Shown: positions 6,915 through 16,175, numbered from the stretch's first letter. The stretch: DNA of 64,000 nt from Actinocatenispora sera (GCF_018324685.1 NZ_AP023354.1:1054001-1118000), one strand, 5' to 3'. Program-made: numbers and translations. Notes: generated by a model from the letters alone, not told the origin.

Positions 6915-9900
6915 TTACCGCGTCGCTTCGTCCGGCTCGTCGTGGTGGGCGGCGGTCAGCAAGGTGTGGACGTCGTCGGCTTCGGGGGATCCGAGTTCGG
7001 TGAGGATGTGGTGGGCGGCCCGCCAGTGCTCGGTGGCCTGGGTCGGGTGTCCGGTGGCAGTGGCGAGGTGGCCCAGCTCGATCAGGGCCACGCTCTCCTC
7101 GTAGGGGGCGCGGATCTGCCGGAGGATGCGTAGGGCCTGTCGGCAGTCGCGGGCCGCCTGCTCGTGATCGCCGGCCAGCCGGTGTGTGGTGGCCAGCTCG
7201 CACAGGGCCCAGCCGAGCTCGGTACGGCCGCCCTCGCGCCGGATGCGGTCGGCCGCTTCGGTGAAGCAGGCTCGGGCCTGGTCGAAGTCACCCAGCTCGC
7301 GCCACGCGCAGCCGAGGTTGATCTGGGTACGGTTGGTGAGGCTCGGGTGTTCGATCCGGCGGGCCATCGAGAGTGCGTCGGTCAGCAGCTCGCGCGAACA
7401 GCGGTAGTGGCCGCGCATGCCGGTCAGCACACCGAGGTTGAGCCGGGCGAGCGCCTGGTTCTCCTGGTCGTCCGCCTCTTCGGCCAGCCGCAGGGCCTGG
7501 GCGAAGTGGTCACCGGCGGCGTCCCAGCGGCGGGCCTGCAGGTGCACCAGTCCGAGGTTGTCGATCGCCGTCGTCTCGCCCTGGCGGTCGCCGATCGACC
7601 GGAACTCGGTCAGCGCGCGTTCCAGCACCGGCTCAGCCTCGACGGTACGGAACTGCATCAGCAGGCTGCCGCCGACCTGGTTGCGGGAGTGCGCGATCAG
7701 CCACGGATCGTCGCCGGCCTCGGCGAACCGGAGGGCCTCGCGGCTGTGCCGTTCGCCGGCCAGGTGGTCCGAGCAGTCCTTGTCGTAGTAGGAGAGTGCG
7801 AGGGCGAGGTGGGCGGCGGCCGACGTGTCGATGTCGAGGTCGGAATCCCGGCAGAGTTGGGTGAGCGCGGTCAGGTTGGTGTACTCGGTGCCGACCCACG
7901 CCATCGCGGCGGCCCGGTCCGGGAACGCGTCCTCGGTCTCGCGGAGCAGGGTGTAGCGGGTGAGCCGGGCGATGCCCGCGGTGTGGGTCACGGCACGGCG
8001 CAGCGCCGCGGCTCGCGCGGACGGGGGGTCGACAGCGCTTGCCAGGTCGTTGGCGTACGCGCGGACCAGGTCGTGCATGCGGTACCGGCCGATCGCGGTG
8101 CTGGCCAGCAGGTGCACGTCGACGAGATGTTCGAGGAGCTCCTCGGCGCCGGTGTGGGGCAGGTCGAGCAGCGCGGCCGCGGTGGGTTCGGGGATGTCCG
8201 CACCCGGCCACAGCCCCAGCAGCCGGAACGCGCGGGCCTGCGGCGGGGTGAGACCGTCGTAGCTGAGCCGGAACGAGGCGCTGACCGCGAGGTCTCCGAC
8301 CGCCAGCTCCGACAGCCGTTGCCGGGCCTCGGACAGGCGGGTGGCGAGGTGGTCCACGGTCCAGTGGCGGCGGGCCGCGAGGCGTGCACCGGCGATGCGG
8401 GTGGCCAGCGGGAACCCGTCGCAGGCGGTGGCGATGCGGCGCGCCGCGTCCGCCTCGGCGCCGACCCGGGTGGCCCCGGCGATGCGGCCGAGCAGTTCGA
8501 CGCTCTCGTCCAGGCTCATCGGCGGCAGCGCGACATGGCGGGCGCCGGGCAGGTCGGCCAGCTGTCGGCGGCTGGTGATCAGGACGGCGCACCCGGACCC
8601 GCCGGGCAGCAACGGCCGTACCTGCGCCACGTCGCGGGCGTCGTCGAGCACGAGCAGGACCCGGCGGTCGGCGAGTACGGAACGCAGCAGCGCGGCGGCC
8701 GGCTCGAGCCCGTCGGGCACCGCTACCCGCAGTGCGGTGAGCAGCAGCCGCAGCACGTCGACGGGCGCCGCCGGCACGGGGGCCGCGCCGCGGAGGTCCA
8801 CGCAGAGCTGCCCGTCGGGGAAGCGCTCGCGCAGCAGGTGCCCGGCCCGTACCGCGAGAGTGGTCTTGCCGGTGCCGCCGGCCCCGCTGATCACCACCAG
8901 CGGGGCGGCGCCGGGGTCGCACAGCCGTCGGACCTCGGCGAGCGCCGTGTCGCGGCCGGTGAAGTCCGGGATGTCGGCAGGCAGCTGGGCCGGGGCCGGC
9001 CAGCGGTACGGCCGCTCGGCGCCGGCCCAGCTGTCGCCCGCCCTGCCGGCATCGTCGTCGGCGCGGAGGATGTCGGTGTAGGCGGCCTGGAGTTGCCTGC
9101 CGGGCCGGACGGCAAGGTCGTCGGCGAGTGCCTGCCGGATCCGGTGGTACGTGTCGAGGGCGTGGGCGCGGCGGCCGACCGCGGCCAGGACGCGGATGAG
9201 GCGGGCGGCAACGGCCTCATCCAGGGGATCGAGGGTGGCGAGCCGCGTCAGCGGCGTCAGAGCGGTCTCGGCGATGCCGCGCACCGGAACGGTACTGGTC
9301 AGGGCGGCATCCGCGTGCCGGATCGCGGCCGCCGTGATCTCGCGCTGGATCGCCGCCGCGGCAGGCTGTCCGGCCAGCGCGGGCAGGTCTGCCAGGGGCG
9401 CACCGCGCCACAATCGCCAACACCGCGCCCACGACTCGAGTGCCGCGGTGGGGCGGCCGTCGGCCCAGGCAGCATCGGCTTCCCGCGCCGCGGTACGAAA
9501 GGCCAGCAGGTCGACGTGCGTCTCGTCCACCACCAACCGGTACGCGCCACCGACGCGTTCCAGCCGCGGGCCGCCGGCACCGAGTAGCCGCCTGATCCGG
9601 GAGACGTGGGTGTGCAGCAGCTCCGGGGGCGGCGACTCCAGATCGGGCCACACCCCCTGCAGCAGGTCCGACACGGCGACCGGGGTGTTCGGGTACAGCG
9701 CGAGCAACGCCAGCAGGCTGGCGCGGCGGGCCGAGCCCACCGGGACCGGCTCACCGTCCCGGATCACCAGCAACGGTCCCAGCACCTGCAGCCAGGTCCC
9801 GACCCGGTCGGACCGCGACCGGCCGAGCGCTTCGGGCCCCGCTGCCGGCGCGGCCGCCGACGGACCAGCGGCCAGCGGCTCGACCGGTGGCGGGTCGGCG

Positions 9901-10106
9901 GCCAGCGGCTCGACGTCCGGTGGTTGTAGCGCCGCTGCCAGTCGCCGCAGCGTCGCCGGCCGGGGGTTCGGCACCCGGCCCCGCTCCAGGTCGCGGACGG
10001 CGCGGACACTCAACCCGGCCCGGGCGGCCAGCGCATCCTGGGTCAGGCCCAGCCGCCGCCGGGCCTCGCGCAGTCCCTCCGGTAACCGGAACTTTTCCAC
10101 CACCAC
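6915..10106 (-). CDS. XRE-SARP-NB-ARC-TPR regulator (AfsR-like)
   Basis: A 1063-aa multidomain regulator. An XRE helix-turn-helix (RLGLTQDALAARAGLSVRAV, residues about 10-60) comes first. A SARP winged helix and bacterial transcriptional activator domain follow (LLALLALYPNTPVAVSDLL.. HTHVSRIRRLLG, about 110-345). Next is an NB-ARC ATPase with P-loop SGAGGTGKTTLA at about 405-416 and VLLVLDD. The C-terminal third holds tetratricopeptide repeats. AfsR-type proteins activate secondary metabolism or differentiation genes by binding direct repeats near -35 elements. No biosynthetic cluster is visible within 10 kb, so its target is unknown. The start is taken as the first of three GTG codons (10106-10098), because translation further upstream is unlike the domain and the XRE motif follows immediately. 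Confidence 0.85.
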   Translation of the reverse strand: MVVEKFRLPEGLREARRRLGLTQDALAARAGLSVRAVRDLERGRVPNPRPATLRRLAAALQPPDVEPLAADPPPVEPLAAGPSAAAPAAGPEALGRSRSDRVGTWLQVLGPLLVIRDGEPVPVGSARRASLLALLALYPNTPVAVSDLLQGVWPDLESPPPELLHTHVSRIRRLLGAGGPRLERVGGAYRLVVDETHVDLLAFRTAAREADAAWADGRPTAALESWARCWRLWRGAPLADLPALAGQPAAAAIQREITAAAIRHADAALTSTVPVRGIAETALTPLTRLATLDPLDEAVAARLIRVLAAVGRRAHALDTYHRIRQALADDLAVRPGRQLQAAYTDILRADDDAGRAGDSWAGAERPYRWPAPAQLPADIPDFTGRDTALAEVRRLCDPGAAPLVVISGAGGTGKTTLAVRAGHLLRERFPDGQLCVDLRGAAPVPAAPVDVLRLLLTALRVAVPDGLEPAAALLRSVLADRRVLLVLDDARDVAQVRPLLPGGSGCAVLITSRRQLADLPGARHVALPPMSLDESVELLGRIAGATRVGAEADAARRIATACDGFPLATRIAGARLAARRHWTVDHLATRLSEARQRLSELAVGDLAVSASFRLSYDGLTPPQARAFRLLGLWPGADIPEPTAAALLDLPHTGAEELLEHLVDVHLLASTAIGRYRMHDLVRAYANDLASAVDPPSARAAALRRAVTHTAGIARLTRYTLLRETEDAFPDRAAAMAWVGTEYTNLTALTQLCRDSDLDIDTSAAAHLALALSYYDKDCSDHLAGERHSREALRFAEAGDDPWLIAHSRNQVGGSLLMQFRTVEAEPVLERALTEFRSIGDRQGETTAIDNLGLVHLQARRWDAAGDHFAQALRLAEEADDQENQALARLNLGVLTGMRGHYRCSRELLTDALSMARRIEHPSLTNRTQINLGCAWRELGDFDQARACFTEAADRIRREGGRTELGWALCELATTHRLAGDHEQAARDCRQALRILRQIRAPYEESVALIELGHLATATGHPTQATEHWRAAHHILTELGSPEADDVHTLLTAAHHDEPDEATR

Positions 10107-10435
10107 ACCACCCCCGCCCGGCAACCGGCCAGACCGCGGCCGGCAGGACGGAGCGTACAATGGCGGCGCATCAGGACGATCCGCCTCCCGTGACGGCGCC
10201 TGGCGGCGGACCGGCAGAACCGGCCAGCCACGTGCAAGTGCGGGCGCGGATCCTGCACGAGTGCCCAGCCACGAGGGGTCGGCGCCCGGACTGGGCTCCA
10301 CCGATCGGCACCGACCTCCCCGCCTGCACTCCGGCTGACCGGCCATACCCGGAGGCCGTACGATGGCCGGTTCCAGAGATCCGAAGGATCGCCGGGTCGG
10401 TGAGCTTGAACCCGCCTTGCGCAAGGGAGCGCTCG
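10107..10435. other. Divergent spacer between SARP regulator and zinc-ribbon gene
   Basis: No gene is seen in these 329 bp. Two small inverted repeats lie near the plus-strand gene: GGCCAT/ATGGCC at 10341-10346/10363-10368, and GATCC-GAA-GGATC at 10378-10390, about 45 bp before its ATG. TACAAT at 10156-10161 resembles a -10 hexamer on the plus strand, but no good -35 precedes it. Both promoters of the divergent pair must lie here. Confidence 0.4.
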
Positions 10436-11044
10436 ATGAAATTTCGGTTCGGCCGCAAGAGCGAGAAGCGGACCGCCGCGCCTGCCCCCGGTACCGCTCC
10501 TCGGCCCCGCCCTCAGACGGGGCTGAATCGGGTGATGGCCGAGGTCGGAAACCTCGCGGCGGCCAGCAGTGCCGATATCAGGGACAACTTCGACCGGGTG
10601 CGCGACACGTGGGGGGCGCGGGAGGTACTCGACCTGACTGCGGAGGAGCTCCGCCGGCAGGTGACGGACATACTCACGACCGACCGTCGTGCGGGCTTCA
10701 CCGAAACGATGGTCGACGCGGATGAGGGTCCGGCTCAGCCGAACGTTCAGTTCAACACGATTTCGATCGAGTCGGGGACCGGCAGGTTCTACCGCATCAT
10801 GCGCCGGGAGGACGGCAGGTACGCGCTCTTCGGTCACGAGGCGATGTACCGCAACCGGCAGAGCGGCGGGCGTGCTCGTCAGACGTCGGGCGCGACGTAC
10901 GTGGACGTGAACATACCCGTGAGATTCCTGATCATCGCCCGCCCGGACACTGAGCCCTTTTCATCGTGGTGGGGATGTGTTGGGCCGCTGGGGATCGAGA
11001 CGGGTTCGTGACCGAGAGGGGCGTGTCGCGGTCGGGGATGTAGC

Positions 11045-11100
11045 GAAGCCCTTGCTATGACGGCGATCGACCAAGATCTGCTGTCGTCAGCAAGGGCTTC
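11045..11100. repeat. 12-bp inverted repeat just upstream of the transposase start
   Basis: GAAGCCCTTGCT (11045-11056) is complementary to AGCAAGGGCTTC (11089-11100), with 32 nt between them. The right arm ends 3 nt before the ATG at 11104, in the place of the ribosome site. A transcript entering from the host gene would fold over the start, a known way for IS elements to limit read-through expression (mechanism inferred). Confidence 0.7.
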
Positions 11101-11103
11101 TTC

Positions 11104-11874
11104 ATGTTGTTTTACCGTGCCGCGCTGCCGTTGTCATCTCAGACCCTGACCTTCGTGTCTGGACTCATCCGCCGCCATCGTCGGCAACTCGGCTCGCGGT
11201 GGCGGGCGCTGGATGCGGGGCAACAGGCGCTGCTGGTGCTGGTGTATCTGCGCAAAGGTGAACCGTTCACGCAGGTCGGGGCGGGTTTCGAGGTGTCCAC
11301 AGCCACCTGCTGGCGCTACGTCAACGAGACGGTGGAGCTGCTGGCCGACCGGGCACCGAAGCTGCAGGCGGCGCTGAAGACCGCGAGGCGGGCCGGCATG
11401 GCCTACGTGATCATCGACGGAACCCTGGTCCCGATCGATCGGGTGGCCGCCGACCGGCCGTTCTACTCCGGCAAGCACCGGATGCACGGGATGAACCTGC
11501 AGGTGATCTCGGCACCCGACGGGGCCATCCTGTGGGTGTCGGGTGCGTTGCCCGGCAGCGTGCACGACACCGCCGCCGCCCGCATCTGGAACATTCTCGC
11601 CGCGCTACGCCAGGCCGGGCTGATCGCCCTGGGCGACAAGGGCTATCACGGGATCGGCGAGCCGGTGATCACTCCGTACAAGGGCAAGGGTAAACCCGAG
11701 TCTCAGAAAGCTGCCAACCGGGCGCACGCGAGGCTGCGTGGCCCCGGCGAACGCGCCAACGCCCAGCTCAAAACCTGGCGCATCCTGCGCAAGCTACGCT
11801 CCAGCCCCCACCGCGCCGGCCGACTCGCCAAAGCCATCCACGTCCTTCAAGACCACGAACTCGCAGCAGGATGA
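11104..11874 (+). CDS. IS5-family DDE transposase (ISL2 type)
   Basis: A 256-aa transposase occupying the IS at 10952-11883. It has an N-terminal helix-turn-helix region (LVLVYLRKGEPFTQVGAGFE, STATCWRYV) and a DDE_Tnp_4 core. The core carries Asp in IIDGTLVPIDR, Asp in LGDKGYHGIG and Glu in GPGERANAQLKTWRILRKLR. It is shorter than the IS427-type transposase at 3246 and clearly different in sequence, so the two IS5 elements arrived separately. The start ATG follows the right arm of an inverted repeat closely. The reading frame is intact. Confidence 0.9.
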   Translation: MLFYRAALPLSSQTLTFVSGLIRRHRRQLGSRWRALDAGQQALLVLVYLRKGEPFTQVGAGFEVSTATCWRYVNETVELLADRAPKLQAALKTARRAGMAYVIIDGTLVPIDRVAADRPFYSGKHRMHGMNLQVISAPDGAILWVSGALPGSVHDTAAARIWNILAALRQAGLIALGDKGYHGIGEPVITPYKGKGKPESQKAANRAHARLRGPGERANAQLKTWRILRKLRSSPHRAGRLAKAIHVLQDHELAAG

Positions 11875-12443
11875 AAAAGGCTCACTGCAACCAAACTCCT
11901 GCGATCGTTGCTGGAGAAGGGAATGCCGGCGACACTGTTCGAGATGGATTTCGGGGTCGGCGAGCTCAAGTGTGTCGGCATGCCGAGCAGTTCCGCATCC
12001 GGCAACCGGCCGGACATCACGATCTCGGAATCGCAGACGGCGACGAGTTCCACGGGCGAAGGTACCCGCGGCTGCACGAAGTGCCAGACCCGTTGGAAGT
12101 CGGTGTACGGAGAACTCCAGGACTCCACGGAGCTCACCAGGCTCGCGAAGCAAGGCGATGTCTCGGTGAACGCAAGCCGGGACCAGATCATCGGTCTGAC
12201 CTGCATCAGCTGCCGGGAAAGCGTGTGCATCAACGACCTGGGGCAGCAGCTTCCGTCCGAGGGTCTGGCGAAGGGCAACGTCACGTGCCCGTCCTGCGCC
12301 GGCCACCTGTACTACGCCTGACCAGGGGCGGTTCGAGCCGCGTCGGTGCGGGAACCCGCGGCGGCGGCGGGTGGGTGCGACACGTCCATCGAGGCGCACC
12401 TCGGCCGCTGCGGCGGCGGGTGCGTCGTCGGTCGAGGCGCGCC

Positions 12444-13157
12444 TCAGCCGTCGCTGCGACCCGGCTGATGGCGCGTCCTCGTCAGCAGGCGCATCGCCGC
12501 GACGTTGGGTGGCTGCTCCCAGAACAGGCCGACCAGGTCTGCGTCAAGCTCGTCTCGGTGGCTTCCGACGATGCCGCGGCGGAAGAAGCCGGCATCGACC
12601 CGCTGCAGTTCGGTGAACGTCGGCGGCTCGGCGTTCGCCTGTGGCGTCAGCCAGGGAGCGACGACACGCACCGCCGCGCGGATGGCGTGCAGCGGGTCGG
12701 CGATCAGGTCCTCGTAGCGAACGACCACCCGATGCCGTACCGGCGGGTCCAGCCAGCTCAACACGTTCGTCGCCCATGCCCCGGCGCCGGCACCACCGCC
12801 GTCGGTGAACTGGCCGCGTACGTCGGCCGCGAAGCTCTCTCGCGGGTCCCCTGGTTTACGTCGCAGCCGAGCCCACGAGACCGCCGCATCGCGCCCGTCC
12901 CGGACCAGGCAGATCGAGGGCGTCTCGTCCCCAGGCTCCCGTGGGCGGTGTGTCTTGACGAAGTACAGCTCCGGCGCCGCCTGCATCGCCGCGACCTCCG
13001 TCGGCCGCTCGCGTGCGCCCATCAGCTCCGAGCCGATGCGCTCCGCGACACCGTCCTTCTCGTACACCACGTAGGTCGGTACGCCGTACAAGCGATGCAG
13101 GGCGATGCGCGCCAGCGTGTTGCCCGAGCGAGGGTACGAAGCCAGCCAGACGATCAC
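12444..13157 (-). CDS. Sulfotransferase family protein
   Basis: A 237-aa cytosolic enzyme of the PAPS-dependent sulfotransferase fold. YPRSGNT at residues 8-14 is the 5'-phosphosulfate loop, and LVRDGRDAAVSW (about 84-95) is the 3'-phosphate-binding segment. VVRYEDLIADP is the usual central motif. Members transfer sulfuryl groups to small molecules or glycans; the acceptor cannot be predicted. The start is GTG 13157. It faces the interrupted zinc-ribbon gene tail to tail. The 122-bp spacer 12322-12443 contains two degenerate copies of a 45-50-bp GC-rich repeat (GCGGCGGCGGGTG...CTCGGCCGCT), with no function assigned. Confidence 0.8.
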   Translation of the reverse strand: MIVWLASYPRSGNTLARIALHRLYGVPTYVVYEKDGVAERIGSELMGARERPTEVAAMQAAPELYFVKTHRPREPGDETPSICLVRDGRDAAVSWARLRRKPGDPRESFAADVRGQFTDGGGAGAGAWATNVLSWLDPPVRHRVVVRYEDLIADPLHAIRAAVRVVAPWLTPQANAEPPTFTELQRVDAGFFRRGIVGSHRDELDADLVGLFWEQPPNVAAMRLLTRTRHQPGRSDG

Positions 13158-13287
13158 CCGCGCAGCCTAGGGTCCCACCGACGCCGATCGGCCTGGGACA
13201 GCTGCCGGACCGCGCCCGCAGGTTCGATCCGGACTCGCACGGCACGGCACGCGGCGGTTGCGGTGATCCGCGCAGAGGACGGCGGTG

Positions 13288-14220
13288 TCAGGCGTCGTCG
13301 TTCAGTACCCGGTCGAGGGCGGCCTGGCCGGCGGGGAGCCAGTGCGGTTTGCCGCCGGGGAGACCGCGGTCGCCGTTCTGGCCCATCAGCATCAGGAAGA
13401 AGCACTTCATGGCGGCCAGCCCGCGGGCGCGGCGAATCGTCGCCTCGTCGGCAACCGCGTACGTGTCGAAGAACCGGGTGGCCGTGCCCGCCGGCAGTAG
13501 CAGCCATGCGGCGGCGAGGTCCCAGGCCGGGTCGCCGGCGAACAGGCCGCCGAAGTCGACGACACCCGAGAGCGTTCCGTCGGAGACGACGACGTTCGCG
13601 GGATGCAGGTCGCCGTGCACCCACACCGGCGGGCCCTCCCACGCCCCGGCGGCCACGGCGTCGTCCCAGAGGGACCGGACCCGCGCAGCGATGTCGTCGG
13701 GCGTCAGGTCGCCGCGGCGGGGCAGCGAGCCCATCGCGACGGCTCGGCGGAACCGCTCGAATCCGGCCGTACAGTCCCGGGGATGGGCACCGCGGTCCGT
13801 GGCGGTCGGCGCATCGGCGGGCGCCTCGACATGCAGCGCCCGCAGGAAGTGCGCCAGGGTGTCGGCGGCGTGGGTACCGCGGCTGATCGAGCCGTGGTCC
13901 AGTGGCTCGCCCGGTACCCAGGTCATCACGGTCCAGTGCTTCGGGAAGCGCGCGGACGGCACACCGAGCCGCACCGGCTCCGGTACCGGCAGCGGCAGGC
14001 GCGGGGCGAGAACCGGCAGCCACCGCCGCTCCTTGAACTGCAGCTCCGGCGTCGCGTCCATGCGCTGCATGCGTACCGCCAGCTCGTCGCCGAGCCGCCA
14101 CATCTGGTTGCCCCAGCCGCCCGGCACCTCGCGGATGGTCAGCCCGGCGAGATCGGGGTGCTGCTCCCGCAGCAGCTCGCGGACCAGCTCGGCGGTCACC
14201 TCGATCTCGGCGTCGGCCAT
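13288..14220 (-). CDS. Aminoglycoside phosphotransferase-fold kinase
   Basis: A 310-aa kinase-like protein of the APH family. The N-lobe has the nucleotide-binding strand around GGWGNQMWRLGDELAVR, the C-lobe the Brenner motif HGDLHPANV (about residue 206) and the metal-binding VDFGG (about 223). Such proteins phosphorylate aminoglycosides, macrolides, homoserine or other small hydroxylated substrates; the substrate here is unknown. ATG 14220 is 54 bp from the start of the divergent kinase-like gene at 14275, so the two probably share a promoter region. Confidence 0.8.
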   Translation of the reverse strand: MADAEIEVTAELVRELLREQHPDLAGLTIREVPGGWGNQMWRLGDELAVRMQRMDATPELQFKERRWLPVLAPRLPLPVPEPVRLGVPSARFPKHWTVMTWVPGEPLDHGSISRGTHAADTLAHFLRALHVEAPADAPTATDRGAHPRDCTAGFERFRRAVAMGSLPRRGDLTPDDIAARVRSLWDDAVAAGAWEGPPVWVHGDLHPANVVVSDGTLSGVVDFGGLFAGDPAWDLAAAWLLLPAGTATRFFDTYAVADEATIRRARGLAAMKCFFLMLMGQNGDRGLPGGKPHWLPAGQAALDRVLNDDA

Positions 14221-14274
14221 GCGAAGCCACGGTACCGGCGCGGGCAGCACGGCATGCGGGGGTTCTAGGCTCGG

Positions 14275-15204
14275 GTGGTGCGGAGTCCGACTCAGGTGGC
14301 GTTGTCGCGCGCCGATATTGCCGCGATGGTGGTCGACGGGCTGGGCCCGGTCGACATCGTCGAGGCGGTCGAGTTGAGCGGCGGCACGTTCGCCACCGTC
14401 TGGCGGGTGTCGCTGGCCGACGGCCGGGACGTCGTGGTCAAGGTGGGGCCGCCACCGGGAACTCGAATCCTCCGGTACGAGCGGGGGCTGATCGCGGCCG
14501 AGGCGGAGTACTTCCGGCTGGTACGCGAGCGGGCACCCGGGGTGCCGGTGCCGCAGGTGCTGGCGGCGAGCGACGACTGGATCATCACGACGCTGCTGCC
14601 GGGCCGACCGCTGACCAGCGAGGACGCGCCACGGGCCCGCACCGAGCTGGGCGCCGCGATCGCCGCGGTGCACGAGATCTCCGGGTCGCACTTCGGCTAT
14701 GCCGGCGACCGGCCGTCCGCGCCCGACTGGCCGACCGCGTTCGGTGCGATCGTGGCGGCGCTGCGGGCCGACGCCGCGGAGTGGAACGTGCCGCTGCCGC
14801 CGCTGGACGGGGTGCTCGAGCGGCACCACGACGTCCTCGCCGCGGTGACCCGGCCGACGTTGCTGCACTTCGACCTGTGGGACGGCAACGTGCTGGTGTC
14901 CCCGTCCGGCGGGCTCGCCGGCCTGGTCGACGGCGAGCGGTACCTCTACGGGGATCCTTTGCTGGATCTGGTGTCCCCGGCGCTGTTCCGCCGTATCGAG
15001 GACGAGCCGGACCACCCGTTCCTGCGCGGGTACCGGCCGGCGCCGTTCGACGCGGCGGCGCGGATCCGGCTCTCGCTGTACCGGGTGCACCTCTACGTCC
15101 TCATGATCACCGAGGGCCCGAGCCGGGGGATCGCGCGAAACGACGGCCGCCACGACCGCCTCACCGACCTGCTGACCGCCGAACTCACCCTCCTCGCCGC
15201 CTGA
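14275..15204 (+). CDS. Phosphotransferase-fold kinase (fructosamine/choline kinase-like)
   Basis: A 309-aa protein of the same broad kinase fold as its divergent neighbour, but from a different branch. It has GGTFATVWRVSLADGRDVVVK (Lys for ATP), LLHFDLWDGNVLV as the catalytic Asp loop (about residue 200) and GLVDGERYLYGDPLLDL for the metal site. His is kept ahead of the catalytic Asp, which sits in DLWDGNV, as in fructosamine and choline kinases. The start is GTG 14275 or GTG 14278. The substrate is unknown. Confidence 0.75.
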   Translation: MVRSPTQVALSRADIAAMVVDGLGPVDIVEAVELSGGTFATVWRVSLADGRDVVVKVGPPPGTRILRYERGLIAAEAEYFRLVRERAPGVPVPQVLAASDDWIITTLLPGRPLTSEDAPRARTELGAAIAAVHEISGSHFGYAGDRPSAPDWPTAFGAIVAALRADAAEWNVPLPPLDGVLERHHDVLAAVTRPTLLHFDLWDGNVLVSPSGGLAGLVDGERYLYGDPLLDLVSPALFRRIEDEPDHPFLRGYRPAPFDAAARIRLSLYRVHLYVLMITEGPSRGIARNDGRHDRLTDLLTAELTLLAA

Positions 15205-15229
15205 TCGGCGGGGAGGGCGGCGCGGTCGG

Positions 15230-16075
15230 TCAGGTGGCGGGCTGGAAGTGCTGGGTGCCGATGACGCGGAGCAGGTCGAGCTTCGCACCGTCCTCGGCCG
15301 GATCGACCGGGAAGAACACCAGCAGGTGCACGCCCTCGTCCGGGGTGAGCAGTACCTCGCAGCGCAGGTGGACCAGGCCGACCTCGGGGTGCTGGAAGTC
15401 CTTGCGGTCGGCGCGACGCACCGCGACCTCGTGGCGCTGCCACAGCTCGCGGAACTCGGCGCTGCGCTCGAGCAGGTCGTGGACCAGCTCGGTGACGTCG
15501 CGGTCGCCGGCGCGCCGGGAGTACGTGGCGCGCAGGTCGCTGACGCTCGTGGCGGACAGCCGCGCCCAGTCCGCCGTGGGCAGCCGCTCGCGCGAGGACG
15601 GTTCGGTGAACCAGCGCCAGATGAGGTTGCTGTCCCGGCCCGGGCGCAACTCGTTCAGCCCGCTGACGGCGGCGAACAGCGCGTTGCGCCACACCACCTC
15701 ACCCAGGTCGGTACTGATGCAGACCGGCACGTCGACCAGCCGGGTGGCGAGGTCGATCAGGCCCGGCCGGACGTGGCCGCCGGCCACCCGGGCCGGTGCG
15801 GCCAGTCCGGCCAGGTGGAACAGGTGGTCGCGCTCGTCGATGTCGCAGCGCAGCGCCCGGGCGAGGGCCGCCACCACCGATTCGGACGGCGCCGAGCCGC
15901 GGGCCTGCTCCAGCCGGGAGTAGTGGTCGGTGGACACGCCGGCGAGCTGCGCCACCTCCTCGCGCCGCAGGCCGGGGGTACGCCGCCGGGTGCCTGCCGG
16001 CAGGCCGACGTCGGCCGGGCGCAGCGTTTCGCGGCGGCGGCGCAGGAAGTCCGCCAACCCGGTACGGTCGATCAC
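15230..16075 (-). CDS. XRE-family regulator with MmyB-like ligand-binding domain
   Basis: A 281-aa regulator. Residues 1-75 form the helix-turn-helix (TPGLRREEVAQLAGVSTDHYSRLEQAR is the typical signature). Residues about 105-275 form the MmyB-like PAS-type ligand domain (FWRWFTEPSSR-type motif seen as IWRWFTEPSSRERL). Members usually repress or activate a divergent oxidoreductase gene. Here the divergent neighbour is an aldo/keto reductase whose start is 100 bp away, so it is the likely target (inference from context). Confidence 0.88.
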   Translation of the reverse strand: MIDRTGLADFLRRRRETLRPADVGLPAGTRRRTPGLRREEVAQLAGVSTDHYSRLEQARGSAPSESVVAALARALRCDIDERDHLFHLAGLAAPARVAGGHVRPGLIDLATRLVDVPVCISTDLGEVVWRNALFAAVSGLNELRPGRDSNLIWRWFTEPSSRERLPTADWARLSATSVSDLRATYSRRAGDRDVTELVHDLLERSAEFRELWQRHEVAVRRADRKDFQHPEVGLVHLRCEVLLTPDEGVHLLVFFPVDPAEDGAKLDLLRVIGTQHFQPAT

Positions 16076-16175
16076 CGCTCCAGTCTGCGCGCCGTACCGG
16101 CCGCCTGCCAGGGAGAGGCGGTCCCTGGATGTGCCGTGCCTGGTTGCCGAGTCGGGGCCCGATCACGCTGGCGGC

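Larger units (their letters stand above)
10952..11883 (+). mobile_element. IS5-family (ISL2-type) insertion sequence
   Basis: A 932-bp element with terminal inverted repeats, GAGCCCTTTTCATC at the left and GAGCCTTTTTCATC read inward from the right (one mismatch). It is flanked by ACT at 10949-10951 and 11884-11886. A three-base ANT duplication is the known signature of the ISL2 subgroup. One transposase fills it. Removing it with one ACT restores the host reading frame. Confidence 0.9.
10436..12321 (+). pseudogene. Zinc-ribbon protein gene, interrupted by an IS element
   Basis: The 5' part (10436-10951) starts with ATG preceded by AAGGGAG at 10423-10429. It encodes a basic N-terminus (MKFRFGRKSEK), a helical region and strands ending in PVRFLIIARPDT. 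The IS at 10952-11883 then cuts the frame. Joining 10951 to 11887 continues in frame as ATKLLRSLLEKGMPATLFEM and ends at 12321, giving 316 residues. The restored C-terminus has paired cysteines CTKCQ, LTCISCRESVC and VTCPSCAG, typical of zinc ribbons. No known family is recognised; with zinc ribbons and no signal peptide it is probably cytosolic. The ACT duplication and restored frame show a clean insertion. The downstream piece may still be translated from TTG 11908 (137 aa), though without an obvious ribosome site. Confidence 0.8.

Noticed and set aside
7164-9587. 807-codon plus-strand frame
   Set aside because: It lies opposite the SARP/NB-ARC gene, whose motifs and length are convincing. 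The plus-strand product has no recognisable domain.
9887-10435. N-terminal extension of the zinc-ribbon gene into the SARP region
   Set aside because: It runs antisense to the SARP start. ATG 10436 has a good AAGGGAG site and a natural basic N-terminus.
6915-12321. Secondary-metabolite gene cluster around the SARP regulator
   Set aside because: No biosynthetic enzymes (synthases, ligases or tailoring genes) flank it; neighbours are IS elements and a zinc-ribbon gene.
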